From assembly GCA_045546315.1 (NCBI GenBank), contig JAZQCN010000091.1:62001-126000 (forward strand): a stretch of 64,000 nucleotides of DNA, in the 5' to 3' direction. The notes below the pieces were generated by a model that was not told where the DNA came from, made no database searches, and was given only the letters and a program-made list of their open reading frames with translations. The DNA is from RGIG2041 sp045546315 (lineage in GTDB: Bacteria; Bacillota; Clostridia; UBA1381; UMGS1253). A program made the translations under genes and the position numbers. Below are positions 25,848 through 35,171 of this stretch, piece after piece (the first letter of the stretch is position 1; the number at the start of each line of letters is the position of its first letter).

Positions 25848-26399
25848 TTATTTTCTGTAGTCAATAACGCTCCAGTTCTGGATGATGTACTCTGCGCCGG
25901 AGTAAACCGTAATCGCAACCATTGCCCAGATGCCGACCTGCGCGATAACCTCCAAAGCAAAAATCTCTGCTCTGAACGGCGCCGCAACCATTAAAAACAC
26001 GGTGACAATCATTTGAAGCACGGTCTTGAGCTTGCCGGAAAAGCCTGCCGCAATGACCTTGCCCGAGCCGATGGCAACAATGCGAAGTCCTGTAACCATA
26101 AACTCACGCGCGATAATGATGATAACCGGAATCGCGCCGATGTGTCCTTTTTCAATCAGACCGATTAACGCAGAAAGCACCAAAATCTTATCTGCCAGCG
26201 GATCTGCAAACTTGCCGAAATCCGTAACCAGGCCGCGGGAGCGCGCAATGTGCCCGTCCAAGGCGTCGGTTGCCGCCGCAATGATAAACACCGCCAATGC
26301 GATATACATCGAGTACGGCACAAGCTCTGTCATCAAAAAGAACAGAAACACCGGGATGAGTGCAATTCGAATGAGTGTCAGTTTATTCGGTAAATTCAT
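25848..26399 (-). CDS. pgsA: CDP-diacylglycerol-glycerol-3-phosphate 3-phosphatidyltransferase
   Basis: Makes phosphatidylglycerol phosphate, the committed step to phosphatidylglycerol and cardiolipin, in the membrane. 183 residues with several hydrophobic helices. The CDP-alcohol phosphotransferase motif is complete: D-G-x2-A-R-x8-G-x3-D-x3-D, seen as DGHIARSRG and FGKFADPLADK. Its start lies inside the end of rimO (17-base overlap), an arrangement common in Bacillota (rimO-pgsA). Confidence 0.95.
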   Translation of the reverse strand: MNLPNKLTLIRIALIPVFLFFLMTELVPYSMYIALAVFIIAAATDALDGHIARSRGLVTDFGKFADPLADKILVLSALIGLIEKGHIGAIPVIIIIAREFMVTGLRIVAIGSGKVIAAGFSGKLKTVLQMIVTVFLMVAAPFRAEIFALEVIAQVGIWAMVAITVYSGAEYIIQNWSVIDYRK

Positions 26400-27732
26400 T
26401 TTCCATCTCTCCTATTAAATCATATTCTTCAACGCACAAAACCTTCACACGGACAAATTCCCCCGCCTTCAGGTCGCGCGAAGCTGCAAAGTAAACCAGC
26501 GCGTCCACATTCGGACTGTCGCCGCGGCTTCTGCCGTAGTACATATAGTTTTCTGCATCGTAGCCCTCACAGAGTACTTCAATGCTTCTGCCGAGGCGTG
26601 CATCGTTTTTCTCTTTGGATATCGCTTGCGCAAGCGTCATCACGCGGCGCTGCCGTGCAAGCTTCGTTTGATGGTGCACCTGGTTTTGCATTTTCGCTGC
26701 CGGCGTGCCTTCTTCTCTTGAGTAGGCAAAAGCACCGAGCCTGTCAAAGCGCATCTCGCGCACAAAATCCATAAGTTCTTCAAATTCTGCCTGCGTTTCC
26801 CCCGGGAAGCCGACAATCACACTTGTGCGCAATACGGCATCCGGACAGCAGACACGAATCTTTTCAAACAGCGCACGCATCTCGTCGGCGCTTGTTCGCC
26901 TGCCCATACGCCTGAGCACCGCATCACTGCCGTGCTGTACGGGAATATCAAAATAATTCAAAATTTTATCATTTTCGGCAATCGTTTTAAGTAGTGCATC
27001 CGTAATCGCCTCCGGATACATATAATGCAAGCGAATCCAGCGAATCGTCTCAATTGCGCAAAGCGCCTTCAAAAGCCTGTCTAAGGCATATTCGCCGTAC
27101 AAATCTACGCCGTAGCGCGTTGTATCCTGTGCGATTAAAATCAGCTCTTTTACGCCGTTTTCCGCAAGCTCGCGCGCCTCCGCACAAATATCCTCGATAC
27201 TGCGCGAGCGAAACTTCCCGCGCAGCGCCGGAATTACGCAGTAGGTACAGTGATTATCACAACCCTCGGCAATTTTCAAATACGCTGTATGCGGCGGCGT
27301 TGTCGTTACGCGCGGCAGGTTTTCCATGCAGTACGCATCTGCGTGACCGTACAGCGCAACGCGCTCGCCGGAGCGCACCTGCGAAAGCACATCGCAAATG
27401 CGGTCGAAATCGCCCGTGCCGATAACGGCATCCACCTCTTCGATAGAGTCTAAAATTTCCTCTTTGTAGCGCTCTGCCAAGCATCCGGCAACCAGCAAGA
27501 CCTTGCAGCTGCCCGATTGCTTATATTCCGCCATTTCTAAAATTGTATCGATGGACTCCTTTTTTGCATCGCCGATGAAGCCGCAGGTGTTGACCAAAAT
27601 CACATCCGCCTCGGCGGTGTCCACCGTAAGTGTATGCCCCGCCTGCAACAAAAGGCCGAGCATATTTTCCGTATCCACCAGATTTTTGGCGCATCCTAAG
27701 GACGCAACCGCAATTTTAAGCCCCAAAGTCAT
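26383..27732 (-). CDS. rimO: Ribosomal protein S12 methylthiotransferase RimO
   Basis: A radical-SAM enzyme that methylthiolates an aspartate of ribosomal protein S12. An N-terminal MTTase domain with SLGCAKNLVD, NTCGF and AGC supplies three cluster cysteines. The radical SAM motif is CDNHCTYC, and a C-terminal TRAM domain follows. ATG at 27732 is only three bases after GGAGGAGG; a TTG at 27726 has better spacing and would give MGLKIAVASLGC. The open frame back to 27786 is inside recX. 449 residues, as usual. Confidence 0.95.
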   Translation of the reverse strand: MTLGLKIAVASLGCAKNLVDTENMLGLLLQAGHTLTVDTAEADVILVNTCGFIGDAKKESIDTILEMAEYKQSGSCKVLLVAGCLAERYKEEILDSIEEVDAVIGTGDFDRICDVLSQVRSGERVALYGHADAYCMENLPRVTTTPPHTAYLKIAEGCDNHCTYCVIPALRGKFRSRSIEDICAEARELAENGVKELILIAQDTTRYGVDLYGEYALDRLLKALCAIETIRWIRLHYMYPEAITDALLKTIAENDKILNYFDIPVQHGSDAVLRRMGRRTSADEMRALFEKIRVCCPDAVLRTSVIVGFPGETQAEFEELMDFVREMRFDRLGAFAYSREEGTPAAKMQNQVHHQTKLARQRRVMTLAQAISKEKNDARLGRSIEVLCEGYDAENYMYYGRSRGDSPNVDALVYFAASRDLKAGEFVRVKVLCVEEYDLIGEMENEFTE

Positions 27733-28225
27733 CCTCCTCCGGTGTCCAATCCTGTTTTGCCAAATCAAGCGCATCTCGCACATCATCGTAGCTAAAGCCG
27801 CGCGTTAAAAAATGGCGAACAACCTTATCTATGTTTTTTCTCTCGAAATTGCCGCCAAGCCGACGCTGCACATCCGCATAAAGCTTGTCCTTCGCCTCCG
27901 CAAAATCAACCTCTGCAAATGCGTCCTCAATCAGCTCCGGCGCAATGCCTTTAAACCGAAGTGCCTGCACAATTCTGCGCTTGCCGTATTTGCGCGAGGC
28001 ATCCTGCACATAAAGCTGCGCATACAGGGCATCGTCGATAAAATGATACTCCTCTGCCCATAATACGCCTGCTTCGCACACCTCCGGTGCAAAGCCGAGC
28101 TGCAAAAGCTTGTCTGTAAGCTCTTTGGCTGTCTTGCGGCGCCGCTGTGTAATCTCTATTGTTTTTTTCTTCGCCAGCTCGAACTGCTCCTGCATAGACA
28201 TATTTTCAAGATTCGGTTTTTTCAT
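27716..28225 (-). CDS. recX: Regulatory protein RecX
   Basis: Modulates RecA filaments. 169 residues, mostly helical, with RecX repeat features: RRRKTAKELTDKLLQLGF, then YAQLYVQDASRKYGKRRIVQALRFKGI and a third repeat near VRHFLTRGFSYDDVRDAL. AAAGGA lies upstream of the ATG. It overlaps rimO and starts only 20 bases after the ftsZ terminator stem, so its promoter must lie upstream of or within that terminator, or it depends on read-through. Confidence 0.9.
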   Translation of the reverse strand: MKKPNLENMSMQEQFELAKKKTIEITQRRRKTAKELTDKLLQLGFAPEVCEAGVLWAEEYHFIDDALYAQLYVQDASRKYGKRRIVQALRFKGIAPELIEDAFAEVDFAEAKDKLYADVQRRLGGNFERKNIDKVVRHFLTRGFSYDDVRDALDLAKQDWTPEEDDFGA

Positions 28226-28244
28226 ACAGTATCCTTTTTCATTA

Positions 28245-28270
28245 AAAAGGACGGCGGTCGCCGTCCTTTT
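28245..28270 (-). terminator. Terminator of ftsZ
   Basis: Eleven-bp arms (28245-28255 and 28260-28270), core GGACGGC/GCCGTCC. On the minus strand a TTTTT follows. It lies nine bases from the ftsZ stop. Confidence 0.85.
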
Positions 28271-28279
28271 CTAAACATC

Positions 28280-29434
28280 TTAGAGATTTTTGTTCTTTAA
28301 AAAGCTCGGGATATCAACATTATCCAGCTCTACATTTGCAGCCGGGCTAAACGACGGCTCAGCCTCTGCTTCTGCATCAGCCTCCCTCGTTTGTGTTTTC
28401 AACTGGTCAAACGGATTCGTGGAAATGTTTTTCGGCGTCTCCTGCTCTTGTACCGTATCTATAATCGGCGGCTTCGGCATAACATCATCAAAGCCGGTTG
28501 CTACAACCGTTACGCGCATTTCATCGTCGAGGTTTTCATCGATAACCACACCGAAGATGATTTCTGCGTCGGAATCCACCAGCTCGTTTGCCGTACGCAT
28601 AATATCGTTTGCGTCAAAGAGGGTAAGATTCTTGTCACCCGTAATATTAACCAGCACATTTCTCGCGCCCTGAATCGAGGTTTCAAGCAGCGGACTTTCG
28701 ATTGCCATTTTGATTGCTTCTACAGCCTTGTTCTCGCCCTTTGCAACGCCGACACCCATATGTGCAACGCCGGAATTCTCCATAATTCTCTTCACATCGG
28801 CGAAGTCAGCGTTTATGTAGCCCGTACCGACGATCATATCGGAAATACCCTGTACGCCCTGGCGGAGAACATCGTCTGCCATCAAGAAGCTGTTTGCAAG
28901 TGTCGTTGTCTTGTCAACAACCTTTAAAATGTTGTCGTTCGGAATGGTCATAATTGCATCCACATTTTCACGCAGCTTTGCAATACCCGCTTCCGCCTTC
29001 AGCATACGCGGACGACCTTCAAATGTAAACGGCTTTGTTACGATTGCGATGGTTAAAATGCCCATATCCTTAGCAATGCCCGCAATCACTGCAGCCGCAC
29101 CGGTACCCGTACCGCCGCCCATGCCGGCAGTAATAAATACCATATCTGCGCCCTTAATCTTCTCTTCAAGCTCGTCACGGCTCTCCTGCGCAGCCTTCTC
29201 ACCGATTTCCGGATTTGCACCTGCGCCCAGACCGCGGGTCAGCTTTTCACCAATCTGCAGCTTCTCTGTAGCCTTGGAATCCTTTAAAACCTGCGCATCT
29301 GTGTTTACGGAAATAAAGTCCACACATTTCACGCCGGCCTCAATCATACGGTTTACGGCATTGTTACCGCCACCGCCGACACCGATAACTTTAATTTTGG
29401 CACCCTTGCCGATTTCCACATCCATATCAAACAA
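28280..29434 (-). CDS. ftsZ: Cell division protein FtsZ
   Basis: Tubulin-like GTPase that forms the division ring. 384 residues. The N-terminal GVGGGGNNAVNRM, the GTP loop GGGTGTGAA, and the T7 catalytic loop NADFADVKRIM are all present. A variable acidic linker (about 330-372) ends in the conserved tail DIPSFLKNKNL that binds membrane anchors. Start is TTG at 29434, six bases after GGAGGAG. It has its own promoter and terminator, so it can be expressed separately from the dcw genes upstream. ftsA is not next to it. Confidence 0.98.
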   Translation of the reverse strand: MFDMDVEIGKGAKIKVIGVGGGGNNAVNRMIEAGVKCVDFISVNTDAQVLKDSKATEKLQIGEKLTRGLGAGANPEIGEKAAQESRDELEEKIKGADMVFITAGMGGGTGTGAAAVIAGIAKDMGILTIAIVTKPFTFEGRPRMLKAEAGIAKLRENVDAIMTIPNDNILKVVDKTTTLANSFLMADDVLRQGVQGISDMIVGTGYINADFADVKRIMENSGVAHMGVGVAKGENKAVEAIKMAIESPLLETSIQGARNVLVNITGDKNLTLFDANDIMRTANELVDSDAEIIFGVVIDENLDDEMRVTVVATGFDDVMPKPPIIDTVQEQETPKNISTNPFDQLKTQTREADAEAEAEPSFSPAANVELDNVDIPSFLKNKNL

Positions 29435-29496
29435 TGTAAGCTCCTCCTTGCATTATCATCTGTAACTTAAATGTAATCAATATTTAATCAAATATT

Positions 29497-29525
29497 ATTG
29501 TACACCATTTTTTTCATTTATTCAA
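29497..29525 (-). promoter_or_regulatory. ftsZ promoter
   Basis: Minus-strand TTGAAT (29525-29520), a 17-bp spacer and TACAAT (29502-29497), in the AT-rich gap between ftsQ and ftsZ. It gives a leader of about 55 bases. Confidence 0.7.
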
Positions 29526-29580
29526 TAGAAATTATTAAAAAATTATTAAATATTTTCAAAAAGTTCATATTTTCGCCATT

Positions 29581-30375
29581 TTAAGGTCTGTAATAGCCTC
29601 TTCCATCGATGCGCAGGTCAATTTCACCCTTTGCATTCTCCGGCAATTGGTTCTTAATTTCTATAAAAGTTAAAATTTTACGGGGTAAATCGTAAGTGTC
29701 GCCGCAGAGCACGGTCAACCCCTGACCGTAGGTAAAGGAAATATTTTCCTCGCGTGTGATGTCAACACTGTGTATACCGCTCAAGCAGCCGCTCTCCTCT
29801 GCCACACGCAAAATCTCCATAAGCGTTTCTGTCTGCTCCGGATTTTTGCTGACAAGCGGCTCGCCTAATGTATAGCTGTCGATTTCCATACCGGCAACTG
29901 AAATCAGCCCTTCCGGCGCTTCAGCGCTTGCAGAAACCGCCTCTCCCATATTATCAATGCAAATTTTCAAATTATCCTTTTGAATATATGCCACCGCACG
30001 GCTTTCCGTAATCTCAACGATAACCGTTTTCGGCAGCTTGCGCTTTGCGCCGGCTGTTTTTACATAGGGCACCTTTAAAAGCTTCTCCTCTACACTGCCC
30101 ATGCTAAACGCAAATATACTTTCCCCTTTTTTAATCTCACTGGCTTCAATCAGCGTCGCACTCTCAATTTGACTGTTACCGCTGACCCGCACCTCAGCAA
30201 CATGGAACCAGGGCGTCAAAAATACGACCGCACTCGCCACGAGCAACACAAGCAACGCCATACAGATGCAAAAAACCGTAAAGCGGACGCGCTTCTTCTT
30301 CAATTGGCGTTTGCGATGACGCTCACGAATGTCGTCACCGGCAGATATTGCATGTTTGCTTCTCGTCGCTCTCAT
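29581..30375 (-). CDS. ftsQ: Cell division protein FtsQ/DivIB
   Basis: 264 residues: a basic cytoplasmic N-terminus (RHRKRQLKKKR), one membrane helix at about 33-52, then an extracytoplasmic POTRA domain starting WFHVAEVRVSGN and ending in the FtsQ-type beta domain. A divisome scaffold protein working with FtsL and FtsB/DivIC. The start overlaps murA by 41 bases, and AAAGGA lies upstream of it. Its place between murA and ftsZ is usual in clostridia. Confidence 0.88.
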   Translation of the reverse strand: MRATRSKHAISAGDDIRERHRKRQLKKKRVRFTVFCICMALLVLLVASAVVFLTPWFHVAEVRVSGNSQIESATLIEASEIKKGESIFAFSMGSVEEKLLKVPYVKTAGAKRKLPKTVIVEITESRAVAYIQKDNLKICIDNMGEAVSASAEAPEGLISVAGMEIDSYTLGEPLVSKNPEQTETLMEILRVAEESGCLSGIHSVDITREENISFTYGQGLTVLCGDTYDLPRKILTFIEIKNQLPENAKGEIDLRIDGRGYYRP

Positions 30376-31630
30376 CCTCTGTTTCCTTTCTGATACTTGC
30401 GCCTACACCCGACAAGTCACCCACAATGTCTTCGTAGCCGCGTTCAATATAGCATGTTTTCCCGATGCGCGTTTCTCCCTGTGCACCGAGCGCCGCCACA
30501 ACCAGCGCCGCACCGCCGCGCAGCTCCATAGCGCACACATGTGCTCCGCTCAAACGCTCCACCCCCCGAACGACAGCAATTCTGCCCTCGACTGTAATGT
30601 CAGCGCCCATGCGCATCAGCTCCGTTACATGCTTAAAACGGTTTTCAAATATTGTTTCCGTAACAATTCCCGTACCCTCTGCACAACAGAGCGCCGCCAT
30701 AATCGGTGCCTGCGCATCCGTCGGGAAGCCGGGATACGGCATTGTTCGAATCATTTTTACAGCGCGTGGTCTTTCCGGCGCTTCGTGCAAAATACGCGTC
30801 GGCTCAATTTCAAGCCGAGCACCGTAGCTGCGCGCAACCGCCAGCACCGCCTCCATATGCTGCGGACAAACATCCGTAAGCTCAATCGTGCCGCCGGCCG
30901 CCGCAGAGCACGCCATATATGTCGCCGCGACAATCCTGTCCGGCATCACGCGGTATTGCGCGCCGTGCAGCCTTTGCACGCCCTCAATCACAATCATATC
31001 ACTGCCTGCGCCATAAATTCGTGCGCCCATACAGTTTAAAAAGCTTTGTAAATCCTCAATTTCCGGCTCCTTCGCCGCATTCGTTATCACAGTTGTGCCT
31101 TCTGCCAGCGTTGCCGCCAGCATAATATTCTCCGTTGCACCAACGCTCGGGAAGCCCAAATGAATTGCTGCACCATGCAGCTTTGTACATTCACACTGTA
31201 TACAGCCGTGTGCTTCGTCAATTCGTACACCCATTTCACGAAATGCCGCCAGATGCAGGTCAATCGGTCGCGGGCCGAGCTCACAACCGCCCGGCATTGC
31301 CACCCTTGCCTGGCCGAAGCGCGCTAAAATTGCGCCCAAAAAGATAACAGACGAGCGCATCTCACGCATCAGCTGCTCCGGAATATCGCCGCCGTGCACA
31401 CCGCTTGCATCCACAAAGATGCTACCGCCGCTGCGCTCTGTTTTACAGCCTAAATGCTCTAAAATACGCACAGTAGCCTCCACATCGCTCAGCGCAGGAC
31501 AGTTTTCAACCAAGCAGGCCTCGGGACAGAGCACCGTTGCCGCCAAAATCGGCAGTACGGCATTTTTTGATCCCTGCACACGAACTGTTCCTTCCAATCT
31601 GTGACCGCCGTTTACAATGATTACAGACAC
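30335..31630 (-). CDS. murA: UDP-N-acetylglucosamine 1-carboxyvinyltransferase
   Basis: Transfers enolpyruvate from PEP to UDP-GlcNAc, the first committed step of peptidoglycan synthesis, and is the fosfomycin target. The reactive cysteine lies in PGGCELGPRPIDLH, so the enzyme should be fosfomycin-sensitive in principle. The N-terminal GSKNAVLPILAA is typical. 431 residues from a GTG at 31630, seven bases after GGGGG; an ATG nine codons upstream precedes that site and is unlikely. Confidence 0.96.
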   Translation of the reverse strand: MSVIIVNGGHRLEGTVRVQGSKNAVLPILAATVLCPEACLVENCPALSDVEATVRILEHLGCKTERSGGSIFVDASGVHGGDIPEQLMREMRSSVIFLGAILARFGQARVAMPGGCELGPRPIDLHLAAFREMGVRIDEAHGCIQCECTKLHGAAIHLGFPSVGATENIMLAATLAEGTTVITNAAKEPEIEDLQSFLNCMGARIYGAGSDMIVIEGVQRLHGAQYRVMPDRIVAATYMACSAAAGGTIELTDVCPQHMEAVLAVARSYGARLEIEPTRILHEAPERPRAVKMIRTMPYPGFPTDAQAPIMAALCCAEGTGIVTETIFENRFKHVTELMRMGADITVEGRIAVVRGVERLSGAHVCAMELRGGAALVVAALGAQGETRIGKTCYIERGYEDIVGDLSGVGASIRKETEDESDEKQTCNICR

Positions 31631-31717
31631 GAAAACACCCCCAAGACACAGCCGCAAGTCAATACTGCGCCTGTTTATACTCCCATAGTATGCCGCAGGT
31701 TTGTTTTCGGTTACGAA

Positions 31718-32824
31718 TTATTTCAGGCGAATTTCCTCTATAATTTGATAGATACGCTCCGTTGCATCCGGGGTGCCCATCTTTTTCGCCTGCTCACCTA
31801 TAGTATACAGCTTTTCTGCATCAGAAAGCAAGAGGTCAATTTTTTCCTTAAGACTCTGTGCGGTCAGCTCATTTTCTGTCAGCACCAGTGCCGCACCGTT
31901 TTTCTCCAACTGACGCGCATTGGTTTCCTGGTGGTTATAAGCCACATTCGGCGACGGAATTAAAATCGATGGCTTGCCGAGCGTCATCAGCTCCGCAATG
32001 GTAATTGCACCGGCGCGGGAAATAACAACATCCGCTGCTGCCATCGCCTCGTTCATATTGTAAATATACGGCAAAACCTTAATATGGCTGCACTCCGGCA
32101 CATTCACACCCTGCTCGGCAAGCGCTGCCATAACATCACCGTAGTTCCGCTCACCTGTGCCGAAAATCAGCTGGACATTCTCTGCATTCTTAATATGGTC
32201 AATGTAGCCCAAAACAGCTTCGTTTAAGCGCTTCGCACCCAAGCTGCCGCCAAACACCAGCACAAGCGGCTTATCTTTGATGCGCAGTGCCTTTCTGGCG
32301 GTCTCGCGCGTGGTTTTAAGAATTTCCGCGCGCACCGGATTGCCGGTTTTTACACACTTATGCTTTTGCTTGATGAGTTCTAAGGTTTTATCAAAGCTGA
32401 CACAAATGCGCGTCGCCGTGCCGGCTGACATTTTTACCGCAACACCCGGATAAACATTCGATTCGTGAATCAGAGACGGAATTTTCAGAAGATGCGCCGC
32501 CATCATCACCGGTCCGCTGACATAGCCGCCGGTTGTTACAACAACATCCGGACGAAATGCCTTTATAATTTTTTTGCTTTGTGCAATAGCGCCGAATGTT
32601 TTGCACACGACGCGGATGTTTTTTAAAGGCGAGCGTTTAAAGCCCTCTATATCAATAAATTCAATGGCATAGCCGTGCTTCGTTACAAGCTTTTCTTCCA
32701 TATTACCGCGCTTGCCGATAAACAATATTTCCGCTTCCGGATGGTGCATACGCACCTGGTCAGCAATACTCAGAGCCGGGTTAATGTGCCCGGCTGTACC
32801 GCCGCCTGCCAATAAAACTCTCAT
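31718..32824 (-). CDS. murG: UDP-GlcNAc:lipid I N-acetylglucosaminyltransferase
   Basis: Converts lipid I to lipid II at the inner face of the membrane. 368 residues, GT-B fold. N-terminal GGGTAGHINPA is the family glycine loop; VTTGGYVSGP, FGGSLGAKRLNE and SRAGAITIAEL follow in the C-terminal UDP-GlcNAc domain. Between murA and ftsW in the dcw order, with 21 bases to ftsW. Confidence 0.97.
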   Translation of the reverse strand: MRVLLAGGGTAGHINPALSIADQVRMHHPEAEILFIGKRGNMEEKLVTKHGYAIEFIDIEGFKRSPLKNIRVVCKTFGAIAQSKKIIKAFRPDVVVTTGGYVSGPVMMAAHLLKIPSLIHESNVYPGVAVKMSAGTATRICVSFDKTLELIKQKHKCVKTGNPVRAEILKTTRETARKALRIKDKPLVLVFGGSLGAKRLNEAVLGYIDHIKNAENVQLIFGTGERNYGDVMAALAEQGVNVPECSHIKVLPYIYNMNEAMAAADVVISRAGAITIAELMTLGKPSILIPSPNVAYNHQETNARQLEKNGAALVLTENELTAQSLKEKIDLLLSDAEKLYTIGEQAKKMGTPDATERIYQIIEEIRLK

Positions 32825-32845
32825 GCACTTTCCCTCTCCTTCATT

Positions 32846-34147
32846 TTAAAGCTTTTCACGATCCGAAACTCTGCCGACTGTCTGGCGGCTGATGCTGAGC
32901 AAAATGCCCATTGCTGCAAGCAAAATCATCAAAGATGTACCGCCATAACTGAAAAACGGCAAGGCAACACCCGTTGCCGGAATAGACGAGGTTACAACTG
33001 CAACATTCATAACCACCTGAATTGCAATCAGCGAGGTGATGCCGGTTGCCAAAAGTGAGCCGAACAAATCCGGCGCTTCAATCGCTGTGCGGTAGCCCTT
33101 CCAGATCAGGCAACCGAACAAAAACAGCACCAAAAGCGCGCCGAGCAAGCCGAGCTCTTCACATACAATTGCAAAAATGAAGTCGTTTTGCGGCTCCGGC
33201 AAATACAGATATTTTTGGCGGCTCTGACCGAGACCGAGACCGAAAATGCCGCCCGAGCCAATCGCATACAAGGAATTCACTACCTGGAAGCCCTCGTCGT
33301 TTTTATACGCAAACGGATTTAAAAATGTGGTTACACGCTCCCACTGGTACGGGTTGCTTGCAATATAAATCGCACCAATGCCGGCCACCGGCACGCCCAT
33401 CACCAGAAAATGCCATATCTTTGCCCCTGCAACAAACAATAAAATCACGCAGGTCATACCAATAATCAGTGTCGCACTCAGATGCGGCTCAATTGCCACA
33501 AGAACTGCAAAAATACCCAAAATTACAATATAACGGAAAAGGCCCTTCCAAAAAAACTTCAGCTGATCCTTTACCTTGCTTAAGCTGAAGGCAAAGAAAA
33601 TCACCAACGCCATTTTTGCAACCTCTGAAGGCTGCAGGTTTGTAAAGCCGAGATTTATCCAGCGGCGCGCATTATTACGCACAACACCGAGACCGGGCAC
33701 ATACACCGATACCAAAAGCACGAATGCACAGACCAGTATCGGAAACGCAAGCTTGCCTAAATGGTGGTAGTCGCAGTAGGACAGGAAAAACATAATCCCC
33801 ATACCCGCGACAGCAAAGGCCGCCTGGCGGATGATAAAATAATACGGACTGTTTTGATATGCGCTCGCAGAGGGCGCACTCGCGGAAAAGACCATAACCA
33901 ATCCGAATACAACCAATATAATAATCACCAAAAGCATCGTTCTGTCGACCGAGCGCGTATGAAAGCCGCCCGTAAGCATCTCCCAGAACTGCGCAAAATT
34001 GCTTTGCTGCTTCTTCTTTTTCGGCGCGCTCTTTTTGTCGGCAGCACGCTTCGTTTGCGGGCGTTTTGCATCCCGCAGGTGCACTACATTATTTTTTCTG
34101 CTCTGCATACGCGGCTGTGCGCGATGCACTCTGTTTGTCTGTGGCAT
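32846..34147 (-). CDS. ftsW: Lipid II polymerase FtsW (SEDS family)
   Basis: A membrane glycosyltransferase that polymerises septal peptidoglycan with its class B PBP. 433 residues with about ten hydrophobic helices. SEDS motifs are seen: MVFSASAPSA, NNARRWINLGFTNLQPSEVAK, GLGLGQSRQKYLYLPEPQNDFIFA and the C-terminal LPFFSYGGTS. The first 60 residues are a highly basic cytoplasmic extension (KKKKQQ, RKNN), longer than in many homologues. GGAGG lies seven bases before the start. It could also serve as RodA or SpoVE, but its dcw position favours FtsW. Confidence 0.94.
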   Translation of the reverse strand: MPQTNRVHRAQPRMQSRKNNVVHLRDAKRPQTKRAADKKSAPKKKKQQSNFAQFWEMLTGGFHTRSVDRTMLLVIIILVVFGLVMVFSASAPSASAYQNSPYYFIIRQAAFAVAGMGIMFFLSYCDYHHLGKLAFPILVCAFVLLVSVYVPGLGVVRNNARRWINLGFTNLQPSEVAKMALVIFFAFSLSKVKDQLKFFWKGLFRYIVILGIFAVLVAIEPHLSATLIIGMTCVILLFVAGAKIWHFLVMGVPVAGIGAIYIASNPYQWERVTTFLNPFAYKNDEGFQVVNSLYAIGSGGIFGLGLGQSRQKYLYLPEPQNDFIFAIVCEELGLLGALLVLFLFGCLIWKGYRTAIEAPDLFGSLLATGITSLIAIQVVMNVAVVTSSIPATGVALPFFSYGGTSLMILLAAMGILLSISRQTVGRVSDREKL

Positions 34148-34178
34148 AGCAAAACCTCCCTTTCATTTTTAATCGTTC

Positions 34179-35150
34179 TTATAAAATCGAAACCAGCGCA
34201 AGCACGCACCCCAGCAGGGTTACGCCACTGAAGAAAAACACAATCTGCTTTTCGGATAAGCCGCACATCTCATAGTGATGATGAATCGGGCTCATCTTAA
34301 AAATACGCTTGCCTGTCATTTTAAAGCTGGCAACCTGCAGCACAACGGAGAGCGCCTCCATAACATACACAAAGCCCGCCAAAATGAAAATCACCGGCAT
34401 TTCAAGCATCACCGCCGAAGCACCGACAAATCCACCCAAAAACAGCGAGCCAGTATCGCCCATAAACACCTTTGCAGGATGCCAGTTGTACAGCAAAAAT
34501 CCCAAAAGACCACCAAACACGGCAAGCGAAAATACGCAAAGTGCAAGATTGCCCTTCACATAAGCAGCCGCTGCGATAAACAGACTGACAACCACCGTCA
34601 CGCTGCTTGCCAGACCGTCTAAGCCGTCGGTTAAATTTACGGCATTATTGAAGCCAACCATTGCAAACACCGATGCCGGTATAAACAAAATGCCAAGCGG
34701 CAGCATCCAATCCGTAAACGGCAGTGCCCAAGCCGCTTTTACTGCACCATTTGCATGCAGCACAACTACAAATATAACGGAAACCAAAATCTGCAGCGCC
34801 AGCTTCTGCCAGGAGCGCAAACCTAAGTTTCTTTTTAAAATCACTTTAATAAAATCGTCGATAAAACCGATTACACCAAATCCAAGGCTGCACAAAAGCA
34901 CGCTGAAAAGCTGTGTGTTGCGAAAGCACAGCACAGCTGCCACACAGCTCGCAACAATAAAAAGTATGCCGCCCATCGTCGGTGTACCACTCTTTTTCTG
35001 ATGCCAGCTCGGTCCCTCTTCACGAATTTCCTGACCGAACTTGAGTCTGTGCAAAAACGGAATCAGCAACGGGCCGACAAGTGCCGCAATTAAAAATGCA
35101 ATAATTGCCGCAAGCCCCGAAATTTTTAAAACATCCCAAATCTGCATCAT
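34179..35150 (-). CDS. mraY: Phospho-N-acetylmuramoyl-pentapeptide-transferase
   Basis: Attaches phospho-MurNAc-pentapeptide to undecaprenyl phosphate, giving lipid I. 323 residues, about ten membrane helices. Catalytic motifs are present: FIDDFIKV (paired Asp), NAVNLTDGLDGLA, FMGDTGSLFLGG and the PIHHHYEM triple-His loop. AAAGGGG precedes the first of two tandem ATG codons. The gap to ftsW is 31 bases, so murD, often found at this place, is missing. Confidence 0.97.
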   Translation of the reverse strand: MMQIWDVLKISGLAAIIAFLIAALVGPLLIPFLHRLKFGQEIREEGPSWHQKKSGTPTMGGILFIVASCVAAVLCFRNTQLFSVLLCSLGFGVIGFIDDFIKVILKRNLGLRSWQKLALQILVSVIFVVVLHANGAVKAAWALPFTDWMLPLGILFIPASVFAMVGFNNAVNLTDGLDGLASSVTVVVSLFIAAAAYVKGNLALCVFSLAVFGGLLGFLLYNWHPAKVFMGDTGSLFLGGFVGASAVMLEMPVIFILAGFVYVMEALSVVLQVASFKMTGKRIFKMSPIHHHYEMCGLSEKQIVFFFSGVTLLGCVLALVSIL

Positions 35151-35171
35151 ACGCTGCTTCCCCTTTCGCTT

